NCBI RefSeq assembly: GCF_014207705.1
Contig: NZ_JACHIU010000001.1
Coordinates: 4,456,501-4,520,500 of the forward strand
Source: Sphaerisporangium rubeum
GTDB taxonomy: Bacteria; Actinomycetota; Actinomycetes; Streptosporangiales; Streptosporangiaceae
Length of the DNA stretch: 64,000 nucleotides
Direction of reading: 5' to 3'
Position 1 is the first letter of the stretch. Each line of letters opens with the position of its first letter. This document shows positions 42,577 to 50,927 of the stretch, piece by piece. Position numbers and translations under genes: made by a program. The notes under the pieces were generated by a model, which worked only from the letters and a program-made list of their open reading frames with translations, had not been told where the DNA came from and searched no databases.

Positions 42577-42948
42577 TCATGGGGCGATACGGCGCCTCAG
42601 CAGGCAGAACTCGTTGCCTTCGGGGTCGGCCAGCACATGCCAGGACTCCTCGCCGGTCTGGCCGACGTCGGCCGGACGCGCGCCGGCGCGCAGCAGGCGA
42701 TCGAGTTCCTCGGCCTGGTCGCGGTCGGTCGGGCTCACGTCGATGTGCAACCGCAGCTTCCCCGGCGCGGGCTCACCCGGGCTGAAGATGAGGGTCGGCT
42801 CAGGGCCACCGAACCCCTCCTCGGGGCCGATCTCGACGCTCCCGTCCTCGCGGTCGAGCACCGAGAAGCCGAGCACCTCGCACCAGAACGCCGCCAGGCG
42901 CTCGGGATCACGGCAGTCGATCACCAGTTCGCTGATACGGCAAGCCAT
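42577..42948 (-). CDS. VOC (glyoxalase/bleomycin-resistance) family protein
   Basis: A 123-residue protein with two beta-alpha-beta-beta-beta modules. The first is ISELVIDCRDPERLAAFWCEV and the second begins near LRLHIDVSPTDRDQAEELD and ends HVLADPEGNEFCLLRR. This is the common actinobacterial small glyoxalase-like type; catalytic metal ligands and substrate are not certain. ATG 42948 starts just before the conserved fold; an upstream ATG at 42981 adds 11 residues. The gene lies between the deacetylase and the duplicated polA tail. Confidence 0.82.
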   Translation of the reverse strand: MACRISELVIDCRDPERLAAFWCEVLGFSVLDREDGSVEIGPEEGFGGPEPTLIFSPGEPAPGKLRLHIDVSPTDRDQAEELDRLLRAGARPADVGQTGEESWHVLADPEGNEFCLLRRRIAP

Positions 42949-42999
42949 GCCGTCCCATGTACCACCTCTGTCCCGCTTCACACCTGAACGGCACGGTCC

Positions 43000-43160
43000 T
43001 CAGTGGCCGGCGATCCCCCAAGTGCCGCCGGTGCCGGTGGAGACCGGCACCGGGACAGTCAACGGCGCGGCCGTCAGTGGCCATGTGCGGCCCGGTCAGT
43101 GGCCGGCTGTCTCCCAGGTGCCGCCGGTGCCGGTGGAGACCGACAGCGGGACGCTCAGGG
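43000..43160 (-). repeat. In-frame tandem duplication of the polA 3' end
   Basis: The last ~65 bases of polA, including its TGA (43096-43160), recur 96 bases downstream (TGA at 43000-43002). Both ends read GCCGGCCACTGA on the minus strand. The period is 32 codons, so the copy keeps the polA frame. Its last 20 codons match 15 of 20 polA residues, with STGTGGTW intact. A smaller fragment, ATGGCCACTGA, lies between the copies. Confidence 0.85.
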
Positions 43161-45798
43161 GGTAGGCGGCGCACATCTGACCGGTCACCAGGTCGCGCAA
43201 CGCGTCGAGCTCGCCGGAGGCCACCTCGAAGACCAGCTCGTCGTGCACCTGCAGGAGCATGCGGGAACGGAGCCCGGCGTCCTTCATGGCCGTGCCGACC
43301 TGGAGCATGGCGACCTTGATGATGTCGGCCGCCGAGCCCTGGATGGGAGCGTTGAGCGCCATGCGCTCGGCCATCTCGCGGCGCTGGCGGTTGTCGCTGG
43401 TGAGGTCGGGGAGATAGCGGCGGCGGCCGAGGATGGTCTCGGTGTAGCCGTCGTGACGGGCCTGCGCGACGATGGCCGCCAGGTAGTCGCGCACCCCGCC
43501 GAACTCCTCGAAGTACTCCTCCTTGAGCGCGCGCGCCTCGGCCACGGGGATGTTGAGCTGGCCCGACAGGCCGAAGTCGGACAGACCGTAGGCCAGGCCG
43601 TAGTTCATGGCCTTGATGCGGGCCCGCAGCTCGCCGCCGACCTGCTCAGGCGGCAGGTCGAACACACGGGCCGCGGTGGCCTGGTGGAAGTCGTGACCGG
43701 ACTCGAAGGCCGCGATCAGCGAGGCGTCACGCGACAGGTGGGCCATGATGCGCAGCTCGATCTGGCTGTAGTCGGCGGTCAGCAAACACTCGTACCCCTC
43801 GCCGACCACGAAGCCCTGCCGGATGCGGCGGCCCTCGGCGGTGCGGATCGGGATGTTCTGCAGGTTGGGCTTCTCCGACGACAACCGGCCGGTGGCCGCG
43901 ACGATCTGGTTGAACGTGGTGTGGATGCGCCGGTCGTCGCCGATCTCCTTGATCAGGCCCTCGACGGTGACCTTGAGACGGGTCTGGTCGCGGTGGCGCA
44001 GCAGGATGGTCGGCAGCTCGTTGTCGGTCTGGGTGGCGAGCTGGGCCAGCGCGTCGGCGTCGGTGGTGTAGCCGGTCTTGATGCGCTTGGTCTTCGGCAG
44101 GCCGAGCTTGACGAACAGGATCTCCTGGAGCTGCTTGGGGGACCCGAGGTTGAACTGCTCCCCCACCACCCGGTGGGCCTCCTCGACGGCCTGCTTCACG
44201 GCCGCGCCGAACTCGGCCTCCAGCCCCATGAAGTAGTCGCGGTCGGCGGCGATGCCGGCGCGCTCCAGCTCGGCGATCACCCGCACCAGCGGCAGCTCGA
44301 CCTCGCGCAGCAGCTTGGTGCCGCCGCGGGGCTCCAGATGGGCCTCCAGCGCGTCGGCGAGCTCACGCACGGCGTCGGCCCGTACGGCGAGCTCCTCGGC
44401 CTGGTTGTCGGCGGGGTCGTCGAACAGCGCCGCCTGGCCGCCGTCGTCGCTCTCGGCGCGCAGCTCGCGGTGGAGGTAGCGCAGCGCGAGATCGTCCAGC
44501 GGGAACGACCGCTGGCCCGGCATCGCGAGATACGCCGCGAGCGCCGTGTCACAGGTCAGGCCGCGCATGTCGAGCCCGTGGGCCCACAGGCCGAGCAGCG
44601 GGCCCTTGGCGTCGTGCATGGCCTTCGGCACGCTCTCGTCGGCGAGCCAGGCGCCGAGCGCGCGCTCGTCCTCGGGGGTGAGGGTGGTGAGGTCGAGGTA
44701 GGCGGCGCGGGCCGGGCCTCCCGCGTCACCGGGGACGGCGACGGCGAGGCTGTCGACGCGGCCGGTGCCGCTGCCGAAGGCCCCCTTGACGGCGAGGCCG
44801 GCACGCGCACGCGGCAGCGCGGCGAACCACTGCGCTACCTGGCCGGACCCGAGGGTGGTGACCTCGACGGAGAAACCCTCGTCGGCCTCGGGCTCGGCGG
44901 TGCCGATGCTCTGGTAGAGCCGGTCGCGCAGCACGCGGAACTGGAGCGTGTCGAACAGCTTGTGGATCTCGTCGCGGTCCCACTGGCCCATGGTGAGGCC
45001 GCTCACCTCGACGTCGAGCGGCACGTCGCGGCGCAGCTCGGTGAGCTGACGGTTGTGCATCACCTGGCCGAGGTACTCGCGCAGCTTGTCGCCGACCTTG
45101 CCCTTGACCTCGTCGACCCGGTCGACCAGCGCGTCGAGCGAGCCGAACTCCCTGACCCACTTGGCGGCGGTCTTCTCCCCCACGCCGGGGATGCTCGGCA
45201 GGTTGTCGCTGGGGTCGCCGCGCAGCGCGGCGAAGTCGGGGTACTGCTTCGGGGTGAGCGTGTACTTCTCGACGACGGCCTCGGGGTCGAAGCGCGTCAT
45301 GTCGCTGATGCCGCGCCGCGTCATCAGCAGCGTGACGCGGTCGTCGACGAGCTGCAGCGCGTCGCGGTCGCCGGTGACGATGAGGACGGTCATGCCCTGC
45401 TCGGACGCCTGGTGGGCCAGCGTCGCGATGAGGTCGTCGGCCTCGTACCCGGCGAGCGACAGGTGAGGGACGCGCAGCGCGTCGAGCACCTCGAAGATCA
45501 GGCTGACCTGGCCGCGGAAGTCGTCGGGGGTCTCCTGGCGGTTGGCCTTGTACAGCTCGTACGACTCGTGCCTGAACGTCGGCTCCGACCGGTCGAAGCA
45601 CACCGCGACGTGGGTCGGCTTCTCGTCACGCAGGACATTGATCAGCATGGACGTGAAGCCGTACACGGCCTCGGTGTGCTGGCCGTCGGTCGTGGTGAGA
45701 TTGGCGTCCTTGAGCGCGTAGAACGCGCGGTACGCGAGCGAGTGCCCGTCCAGCAGGAGCAGACAGGGTCGGGCGGGGGTCGGATCCGTCTTCGGCAC
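43096..45798 (-). CDS. polA: DNA polymerase I
   Basis: A 900-residue repair and Okazaki-fragment polymerase. The 5'-3' exonuclease fills about 1-290 (LLLDGHSLAYRAFYAL, AGYEADDLIATLA, SIPGVGEKTAAKW). The middle domain (about 310-490) lacks the DxE proofreading pair at the expected position, as in other actinobacterial Pol I. The polymerase domain has motif A LTADYSQIELRIMAHLS, motif B RIKAMNYGLAYGLS and motif C QVHDELVFE. GTG 45798 has TAGGCT 6 bases upstream. A diverged duplicate of its 3' end follows the stop codon. Confidence 0.97.
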   Translation of the reverse strand: MPKTDPTPARPCLLLLDGHSLAYRAFYALKDANLTTTDGQHTEAVYGFTSMLINVLRDEKPTHVAVCFDRSEPTFRHESYELYKANRQETPDDFRGQVSLIFEVLDALRVPHLSLAGYEADDLIATLAHQASEQGMTVLIVTGDRDALQLVDDRVTLLMTRRGISDMTRFDPEAVVEKYTLTPKQYPDFAALRGDPSDNLPSIPGVGEKTAAKWVREFGSLDALVDRVDEVKGKVGDKLREYLGQVMHNRQLTELRRDVPLDVEVSGLTMGQWDRDEIHKLFDTLQFRVLRDRLYQSIGTAEPEADEGFSVEVTTLGSGQVAQWFAALPRARAGLAVKGAFGSGTGRVDSLAVAVPGDAGGPARAAYLDLTTLTPEDERALGAWLADESVPKAMHDAKGPLLGLWAHGLDMRGLTCDTALAAYLAMPGQRSFPLDDLALRYLHRELRAESDDGGQAALFDDPADNQAEELAVRADAVRELADALEAHLEPRGGTKLLREVELPLVRVIAELERAGIAADRDYFMGLEAEFGAAVKQAVEEAHRVVGEQFNLGSPKQLQEILFVKLGLPKTKRIKTGYTTDADALAQLATQTDNELPTILLRHRDQTRLKVTVEGLIKEIGDDRRIHTTFNQIVAATGRLSSEKPNLQNIPIRTAEGRRIRQGFVVGEGYECLLTADYSQIELRIMAHLSRDASLIAAFESGHDFHQATAARVFDLPPEQVGGELRARIKAMNYGLAYGLSDFGLSGQLNIPVAEARALKEEYFEEFGGVRDYLAAIVAQARHDGYTETILGRRRYLPDLTSDNRQRREMAERMALNAPIQGSAADIIKVAMLQVGTAMKDAGLRSRMLLQVHDELVFEVASGELDALRDLVTGQMCAAYPLSVPLSVSTGTGGTWETAGH

Positions 45799-45810
45799 AT
45801 GTGCAGCCTA
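45799..45810 (-). promoter_or_regulatory. Leaderless-type -10 element of polA
   Basis: On the minus strand TAGGCT is followed by 6 bases and GTG 45798. AGGAG further upstream is too distant to be the ribosome site of this start. Confidence 0.4.
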
Positions 45811-45860
45811 GTCTCCTGCTACGACAGAACGGCTCCCTGTTGCGCACCGGAGGCATCCCC

Positions 45861-46286
45861 TTGACCATGACCAATCCCGATGGCCTGGACGAGACCGAGA
45901 TCCGGGCCGGCCGGTCCCTCGGCGCGCTGGCCGACACGATGGGCATCGTGATCACCGAGCTCACCGCGGAGCGGGTGGTGGCGCGGATGCCGGTGGAAGG
46001 CAACACCCAGCCGATCGGCCTGCTGCACGGCGGGGCCTCCTGCGTGCTGGCCGAGACGATCGGCTCCATGGGGGCCATGACGCACGCCGGTCCCGGAAAG
46101 ATCGCGTTCGGCGTCGAGATCAGCGCCACCCACCACCGGACGGCCGGCGCGGGTCACGTCACAGGGGTGGCGACGCTGCTGCACGGCGGCCGGAGCCTCG
46201 TCACGTACGACATCCAGATCACCGACGAGGACGGACGGCGGGTCTGCACCGCGCGGCTCACCTGCATGATCCGTGACCGTGTGTGA
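45861..46286 (+). CDS. Hotdog-fold thioesterase, PaaI/MenI type
   Basis: A 141-residue acyl-CoA thioesterase. The active-site stretch is QPIGLLHGGASCVLAETIGS, with the HGG motif and the following acidic residue, and the fold closes with IQITDEDGRRVCTARLTCM. Relatives hydrolyse phenylacetyl-type or 1,4-dihydroxy-2-naphthoyl-CoA; which applies here is unknown. GGAGG at 45849-45853 is spaced 7 bases from TTG 45861 and 13 from ATG 45867, so TTG is favoured, but ATG 45867 is also possible. The gene diverges from polA. Confidence 0.85.
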   Translation: MTMTNPDGLDETEIRAGRSLGALADTMGIVITELTAERVVARMPVEGNTQPIGLLHGGASCVLAETIGSMGAMTHAGPGKIAFGVEISATHHRTAGAGHVTGVATLLHGGRSLVTYDIQITDEDGRRVCTARLTCMIRDRV

Positions 46287-46291
46287 TATTT

Positions 46292-46447
46292 GAATTAATT
46301 CGGTCCGGCTTTCGTGACTCTCTTTGCACAGGAGCCACAAGGATCGCTAGCGTTGTGACGCCAGGGCCCGTGGGTGGTCGAGTAGACAACGTGTGCGGCC
46401 GGGGAAGCCATACATGGCCCCAAAGTCACCCACGGGCTCCCTTGCGG
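46292..46447. other. Spacer with a candidate structured RNA
   Basis: The spacer between convergent genes holds the AT-rich palindrome GAATTAATTC at 46292-46301. It also holds a perfect 11-base inverted repeat, 46366-46376 (GCCCGTGGGTG) with 46427-46437, enclosing 50 bases. Inside, GCCA-TACA-TGGC is flanked by GGGG and CCCC. On the plus strand TTGCAC (46325) and TAGCGT are 18 bases apart, a possible promoter. On the minus strand it would be the 3' end of the amino-acid transporter mRNA. I do not recognise an RNA family. Confidence 0.4.
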
Positions 46448-47251
46448 CTAGCCGGTCGCGCCGTGCGCCTCGTCGCTCGGCGCCGCCTGGCCTTCTCTCT
46501 CGACGTGGCCGGGGTCGAGCACCCTGCTGAGGAACGATCGGGTGCGTGCGTGCCGCGGCTTGCCGATCACCTGCTCCGGCGGGCCCTCCTCGACGATGAC
46601 GCCGCCGTCCATGAACACCACACGGTCGGCCACCTCGCGCGCGAAGCTCATCTCGTGGGTGACCACCAGCATCGTCATGCCGTCGTCGGCGAGGGCCCGC
46701 ATGACGGCCAGCACGTCGCCGACCAGTTCGGGGTCCAGCGCGGACGTCGGCTCGTCGAACAGCATCAGGCCGGGGTCCATCGCCAGGGCCCGCGCGATGG
46801 CGACGCGCTGCTGCTGGCCGCCGGACAGCTGGGAAGGGTAGTCGTCGCACTTGGCGGCGACGCCGACCTTCTCGAGGTTCTCCCGCGCGACGCGCTCGGC
46901 CTCGGCCTTGCCGCGGCCCAGCACACGCCGTTGCGCGATCATGACGTTCTGCAGGACCGTCATGTGCGGGAACAGGTTGAAGGACTGGAACACCATGCCG
47001 AGCCCGCGGCGTGCCGCGTCGAGGTCGCAGTCGGGGTCGGTCAGCTCGACCCCGCCGACGATCACGGTGCCTCTGGTGGGCTGCTCCAGCAGGTTGACGC
47101 AGCGCAGCAGCGTCGACTTGCCCGAGCCCGAGGGGCCGATCACGCAGACGACCTGACCCTCGTCCACGGTGAAGTCGACCCCCTTGAGCACCTCCAGCTC
47201 GCCGAACGACTTGTGCAGGTCGCGGATCTCGACCGCGTGCGTCGCCGTCAT
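46448..47251 (-). CDS. Polar amino-acid ABC transporter, ATP-binding protein (GlnQ type)
   Basis: A 267-residue ABC ATPase. Walker [10 protein letters not shown] (about 40-48), Q-loop [12 protein letters not shown], signature [15 protein letters not shown] and Walker [15 protein letters not shown] are all intact, and THEMSFA carries the switch His. [16 protein letters not shown] is typical of glutamine/glutamate importers. ATG 47251 begins 4 bases after the permease stop. The C-terminal ~25 residues are a hydrophilic tail. It energises the permease and lipoprotein encoded upstream. Confidence 0.95.
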   Translation of the reverse strand: MTATHAVEIRDLHKSFGELEVLKGVDFTVDEGQVVCVIGPSGSGKSTLLRCVNLLEQPTRGTVIVGGVELTDPDCDLDAARRGLGMVFQSFNLFPHMTVLQNVMIAQRRVLGRGKAEAERVARENLEKVGVAAKCDDYPSQLSGGQQQRVAIARALAMDPGLMLFDEPTSALDPELVGDVLAVMRALADDGMTMLVVTHEMSFAREVADRVVFMDGGVIVEEGPPEQVIGKPRHARTRSFLSRVLDPGHVEREGQAAPSDEAHGATG

Positions 47252-47255
47252 CGGT

Positions 47256-48107
47256 TCACCGTCCCTTTCCCTGGCGCCGCTCCAGGCGGCCGGCGAGGTA
47301 GCCGAGCGGGATGGTGACGAGCAGGTACGTCAGCCCGACCACCATGATCGGGGTGGCGTTGCTCGTCGTGGAGGCCAGGTCGTTGCCGAACTTGGTCAGC
47401 TCGACGTACTCGCCGCTCACCCCGAGGAACAGCACCAGCGAGGAGTCCTTGAGCAGCGAGACGAACTGGTTGGTGGTCGGCGGGATCACGATGCGCACCG
47501 CCTGCGGGATGACCACCGAGACCATGGCGCGTGTGTGCGACATGCCGAGCGACCGCGCCGCCTCTGTCTGGCCCTTCGGCACGGCCTGCAGGCCGGCCCG
47601 CAGCGTCTCGGCCATGTAGGCCGCACTGACGATGGTGAGGCCGAGGATGCCCTGGCCGTACGTGCCGCCGGGGACCTGGAAGCCCGGCAGCGCGAGCGGC
47701 AGGAACAGGATCAGCAGGAAGATCAGCAGCGCGGGGAGACCGCGGAAGATCTCGATGTAGACCGTCGCGATCCACCGGTACGGCCGCACCGACGACAGGC
47801 GCATCAGCGCCAGGATCAGGCCGAAGATCGACCCGAACACGAAACCGCCGACCGTGTAGATGATCGTGTTCCGCAGCGCGATGGTGAACACGTCGGGGAA
47901 CGCCTGCTCCGCCACGTCCATCTTGGCGAAGTTCAGCGCGAGCCCCTCCCAGTTGACGAGGAACGCGAGCGCGACGACCACCGCGGCCAGCACGACGTAC
48001 TGGACGGCACGACTGATGCGCTGCCGCTTACGGGGACTGAGCCGGGACCGGCCGGGTTTCCCCCCGGCCGGTCCCGCGGGCCCGTCCGTGATGGACTGGT
48101 CCGTCAT
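47256..48107 (-). CDS. Polar amino-acid ABC transporter, permease (HisM/GlnP type)
   Basis: A 283-residue inner-membrane subunit with about five helices after a ~30-residue basic cytoplasmic start. The EAA loop that docks the ATPase is [17 protein letters not shown], and [17 protein letters not shown]-like sequence ([15 protein letters not shown]) is the classic mark of the polar amino-acid class. [17 protein letters not shown] follows. Only one permease gene is present, so the channel is probably a homodimer. It starts 4 bases after the binding-protein stop. Confidence 0.94.
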   Translation of the reverse strand: MTDQSITDGPAGPAGGKPGRSRLSPRKRQRISRAVQYVVLAAVVVALAFLVNWEGLALNFAKMDVAEQAFPDVFTIALRNTIIYTVGGFVFGSIFGLILALMRLSSVRPYRWIATVYIEIFRGLPALLIFLLILFLPLALPGFQVPGGTYGQGILGLTIVSAAYMAETLRAGLQAVPKGQTEAARSLGMSHTRAMVSVVIPQAVRIVIPPTTNQFVSLLKDSSLVLFLGVSGEYVELTKFGNDLASTTSNATPIMVVGLTYLLVTIPLGYLAGRLERRQGKGR

Positions 48108-48111
48108 CGGA

Positions 48112-48981
48112 TCAGGTGGTTCCGAGCTCGCCGGGCTTCTTACCGAACCACTTCATGTAGATCTGCTCGTAGGTGCCGTCGGACTTGGCCGCGGCGATCG
48201 CCTCGTTGACGACCTTGAGGAGCTCGGTGTTGCCCTTCTTCAGGCCGACGCCGTACTGCTCACCGGTGTCGAGGCTGGCGATCAGCTCGAACTTGTCGGC
48301 GATCTCCGGCTTCTTCAGCCACGTGAGCACGACCGGCAGGTCCTGCACGATCACGTCGGCCTGGCCGGACTGGAGCCCGAGCAGTTCCTTCGGCGAGTCG
48401 GCGAACTCGGTCGGGTTGAAGCCCTTCCCCTTGACGTAGTCCAGACCCGTGGTGGACGCCTGCGCGCCGAGCTTCAGGCCCTTGGCCTTCACGTCGTCGA
48501 GCGACTTGGCGCCGGTGCCCTTCTTGGCGAGCAGGGCCTGCGTCGCGTCGAAGTACGGGTCGGAGAAGTCGATGTTCTGCTTGCGCTCGTCGGTGATCGT
48601 CATGCCGGCCGCGGCCACGTCGCACTTGCCGGCGTTGAGCGCGGCACCGCTCTTGATCACCGCGAAGTCGATGTCCACGATCTCCTGCTGGACACCGAGC
48701 TTCTTGGCCGCGAGGTCGACCATGTCGACGTCGAACCCGACGACCTTGTCGCCTTCCTTGAACTGGAACGGCTCGTACGGCAGGTTGGTGCACGTCGTGA
48801 GCTTGCCCGGGGTGATCAGCTTGACGCCGGGGGCCGCGGCGGCCGACCCGCCGTCCGCGGACGCGCTGGCACCTGTGGTGGGCTCGTCCGATCCGCCACC
48901 GCAAGCGGAGAGAAGGCACGAGGCGCTCACGACCAGTGCCCCGATTGAAGTCATACGGCGACGTCTGGACCCAAAGACCAC
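48112..48981 (-). CDS. Polar amino-acid ABC transporter, substrate-binding lipoprotein
   Basis: A 289-residue periplasmic-binding-protein-fold lipoprotein with lipobox LLSAC (C27). Ligand-pocket segments include NLPYEPFQFKEGDKVVGFDV, GMTITDERKQNIDFSDPYFD and LGAQASTTGLDYV. The family binds amino acids such as glutamate, glutamine or cystine; the Arg of DERK is the carboxylate-binding residue in this fold. GTG 48981 has GAGGAGG 5 bases upstream. The order binding protein, permease, ATPase makes a complete importer. Confidence 0.94.
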   Translation of the reverse strand: MVFGSRRRRMTSIGALVVSASCLLSACGGGSDEPTTGASASADGGSAAAAPGVKLITPGKLTTCTNLPYEPFQFKEGDKVVGFDVDMVDLAAKKLGVQQEIVDIDFAVIKSGAALNAGKCDVAAAGMTITDERKQNIDFSDPYFDATQALLAKKGTGAKSLDDVKAKGLKLGAQASTTGLDYVKGKGFNPTEFADSPKELLGLQSGQADVIVQDLPVVLTWLKKPEIADKFELIASLDTGEQYGVGLKKGNTELLKVVNEAIAAAKSDGTYEQIYMKWFGKKPGELGTT

Positions 48982-49020
48982 AACGTCCTCCTCTTTGGCT
49001 GAATGTCGGAATTAAGTTAA

Positions 49021-49031
49021 GTTACCGTAAC
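49021..49031. promoter_or_regulatory. GTTAC-C-GTAAC palindrome upstream of the importer
   Basis: A perfect 5+1+5 palindrome lies 40 bases before the binding-protein start, in a stretch that also holds TTAAGTTAAGTTA. GTTAC/GTAAC half-sites are used by GlnR- and MtrA-type regulators in actinobacteria, but the spacing differs, so assignment is tentative. Confidence 0.35.
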
Positions 49032-49121
49032 CCTGGCCATGGTCCCGCACCTGGTCACCGGGGGTATTACCGGAAAGAAACGATCGCACAACACCTGACG
49101 CCACCTGGGGCTCCGGCCCGT

Positions 49122-49134
49122 TATCGTGCCAGGC
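49122..49134 (+). promoter_or_regulatory. Leaderless-type -10 element of the lipoprotein gene
   Basis: TATCGT at 49122-49127 is followed by 7 bases and GTG 49135. It selects this GTG over the one at 49126, which overlaps the hexamer. Confidence 0.5.
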
Positions 49135-49677
49135 GTGAGGTCACCCAGGGCCCTGTGCGCCGTCCTCGTCACACTCGCCGTCGCCTCCTGCTCCGCCGAG
49201 CCCGCCGCCACCCCTGCCGCCGCTCCGCGCACCTACCTCGTCCCCGCCGAGACCGCACGACCCGACGAGACCGTCGTCAAGGCCGCCTCCGTCGTCGACG
49301 GCCAGATGCGCTTCCGCGTCCTCGGCTTCAGCGACGGCATGCCGAGCATCTTCGGCAGCCACGCCGAGTGGAACGCCAAGGGCCTCTACACCCGTGTGCG
49401 CATCCTGATCGAGAGCACCGACCGCACCAACCAGAAGTTCGACGCCAAACAACAACTCCTCGTCGCCGCCGACGGCCGCACCTTCCACGTCGACACCCAG
49501 GCCCAGGCCATCAAACGCCAACCCGACGAACTCCCCGTCGGCTCCTTCGTCAAGATGCAGTTCGACCTCTGGTTCGACCACCCCGAAGACGCCAAGATCA
49601 CCGCAATCCGCTTCTTCGGCGACCCCCCTCTCGGCGCCATCGGCCCCTCCAAGGGCATCGAGGTCCCACTCCGCTGA
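49135..49677 (+). CDS. Small lipoprotein with DUF4352-like beta-sandwich
   Basis: A 180-residue lipoprotein; the signal peptide ends in the lipobox AVASC with C19. The rest reads like the telokin/DUF4352 beta-sandwich: MRFRVLGFSDGM, then RVRILIESTDRTNQKFDAKQ, LLVAADGRTFHVD and the late VKMQFDLWFDHPED. Such domains often follow membrane anchors and have no known catalytic role. It diverges from the amino-acid importer operon. No operon partner is apparent. Confidence 0.7.
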   Translation: MRSPRALCAVLVTLAVASCSAEPAATPAAAPRTYLVPAETARPDETVVKAASVVDGQMRFRVLGFSDGMPSIFGSHAEWNAKGLYTRVRILIESTDRTNQKFDAKQQLLVAADGRTFHVDTQAQAIKRQPDELPVGSFVKMQFDLWFDHPEDAKITAIRFFGDPPLGAIGPSKGIEVPLR

Positions 49678-49742
49678 CCCGGAGCCCCCGCCTGCGGACC
49701 ACAGTGCGGCGGGGGCCTGAAGATCACCTGCACGCCGCCAGG

Positions 49743-49946
49743 TCAGCCGTCCAGCGCGCCGTCCTTGACGCCACCGACGAACACCGACCACTCGGCCGAC
49801 CCGAACACCAGCACCGGCCCCGACGGGATCTTGCTGTCACGCACTCCGATCAGGCCGGGAACGTTGTCGGCAACCTCCACGCAGTTGCCTGTGTCCTGAC
49901 TGAAGGTGCTCTTACGCCACATAGCGCCGCGAAGGTCACCAGTCAT
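49743..49946 (-). CDS. DUF397 small protein
   Basis: A 67-residue DUF397 protein. The family marks are MWRKSTFSQDTGNCVEVA at residues 9-26, then GVRDSKIPSGPVLVFGSAEW and FVGGVKDG. These proteins are abundant in filamentous actinomycetes, almost always beside an XRE regulator, and include BldB-like and WhiJ-associated developmental proteins. Its ATG overlaps the end of the XRE gene by 11 bases, so the pair is coupled. Confidence 0.9.
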   Translation of the reverse strand: MTGDLRGAMWRKSTFSQDTGNCVEVADNVPGLIGVRDSKIPSGPVLVFGSAEWSVFVGGVKDGALDG

Positions 49947-50760
49947 TGCGGTTCACCACTTCCTTGATGAGCTTGACCGACTGCTTGAACGGTAGAGCCT
50001 CCGCTCGAATAGCGTCATATCGGGAAGTGATTTGTCCGATGACTTGGCGGTCATCAACTGTTCGTCCGATCGGTTGTGCGTCCACATAGGCGGCGTACGC
50101 CGAGCCATTCCGCTCAGCGATGATGAAGCCGCCTGCCAGTCCGCAGTACGCCTCCGCTTCGTAGGGAACGATCTGGATGGTGACATTGGGCCGCTCGGCG
50201 ACGTCGAGCATGGACTGTAGCTGTTCCCGCATGACTTCCGCGCCGCCTATGCGGCGACGGATCACGAACTCATCCAGGACGATGCCGATCAACGGCGCCT
50301 TGTCCTGATTGAGAAGGGACTGCCGTCGCACTCTTCCGGCCAGCCGCTCCTCCACTTCCTCACTGGTGATACCTGGGGATGCGGAAAACATGGCCCGAGC
50401 GTATGTCTCTGTCTGAAGCAGTCCCGGGACGACGGCCGGTTCCCAGTTGTGAAGGGCCGTCGCCTCGGCCTCCTCCTCCAGCCATGGCCGGAAGTACTCC
50501 GGCGCACGCTCCCATGTGGTGTTGACGTACAGGCGCGTCATCGCGCCGTCCAAGCCCAACTTCTGGTCGCACAGCTCCGCGAACTTCCGCGTCGGAGTGC
50601 GCTTCATGGTCTCGACCATCGCCACTTGCGAGTCCGAGTAACCGATCCGGTCACCGAACTGCTGTTGCGTGAGGCCTGCGGCTAGACGGTACCGACGCAA
50701 CTCGAACGCGAAAAGCGCACGCGGAGACTCGTGCGGATCGATTTCTCGCGCGGGGGACAA
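49936..50760 (-). CDS. XRE family regulator with DUF5753 domain (WhiJ-like)
   Basis: A 274-residue regulator. The helix-turn-helix is at about residues 20-75 (RYRLAAGLTQQQFGDRIGYS, then DSQVAMVETMKRTP). The rest is the DUF5753 region with ALHNWEPAVVPGLLQTETYA, RRQSLLNQDKAP and PNVTIQIVPYEA. WhiJ-type proteins work with a DUF397 partner to control development or antibiotic production. The start is TTG 50760 with AAGGTG 5 bases upstream. It diverges from the ATPase gene across a region with a palindrome. Confidence 0.9.
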   Translation of the reverse strand: MSPAREIDPHESPRALFAFELRRYRLAAGLTQQQFGDRIGYSDSQVAMVETMKRTPTRKFAELCDQKLGLDGAMTRLYVNTTWERAPEYFRPWLEEEAEATALHNWEPAVVPGLLQTETYARAMFSASPGITSEEVEERLAGRVRRQSLLNQDKAPLIGIVLDEFVIRRRIGGAEVMREQLQSMLDVAERPNVTIQIVPYEAEAYCGLAGGFIIAERNGSAYAAYVDAQPIGRTVDDRQVIGQITSRYDAIRAEALPFKQSVKLIKEVVNRNDW

Positions 50761-50845
50761 GGCATCACCTTCTCGCCATATCGGGGGATATCAGTGCCTC
50801 ACTTACTCACCCGCACAAGCTGCGGTGACACTGTGAAGCGATTCC

Positions 50846-50860
50846 GCTACGCATCGTAGC
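50846..50860. promoter_or_regulatory. Palindromic operator candidate between XRE and ATPase genes
   Basis: GCTACG-CAT-CGTAGC is a perfect 6+3+6 inverted repeat in the 167-base divergent region. TACGCA inside it lies 17 bases after GTGACA and could be the -10 of the plus-strand promoter, so a bound dimer would block that promoter. The XRE protein is the obvious candidate ligand (inference). Confidence 0.45.
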
Positions 50861-50927
50861 TTCGCGCCGCCAACCTGGCGAGGGAAATCCCCCGAGAACC
50901 GGCCCCTACCAGGCATGAAAGGCAGCC

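Noticed and set aside
42908-43174. Minus-strand open frame across the polA tail and its copy
   Set aside because: It reads the duplicated tail in a different frame, is Arg/His-rich, has no ribosome site and overlaps polA. It is a by-product of the duplication.
43003-45864. Very long plus-strand open frame opposite polA
   Set aside because: It is antisense to a complete polA with all motifs and has no family features. Long antisense frames are common in GC-rich DNA.
46283-47317. Plus-strand open frame opposite the amino-acid ABC ATPase
   Set aside because: It is antisense to an intact ATPase gene, with His/Arg/Asp-rich composition typical of reverse frames.
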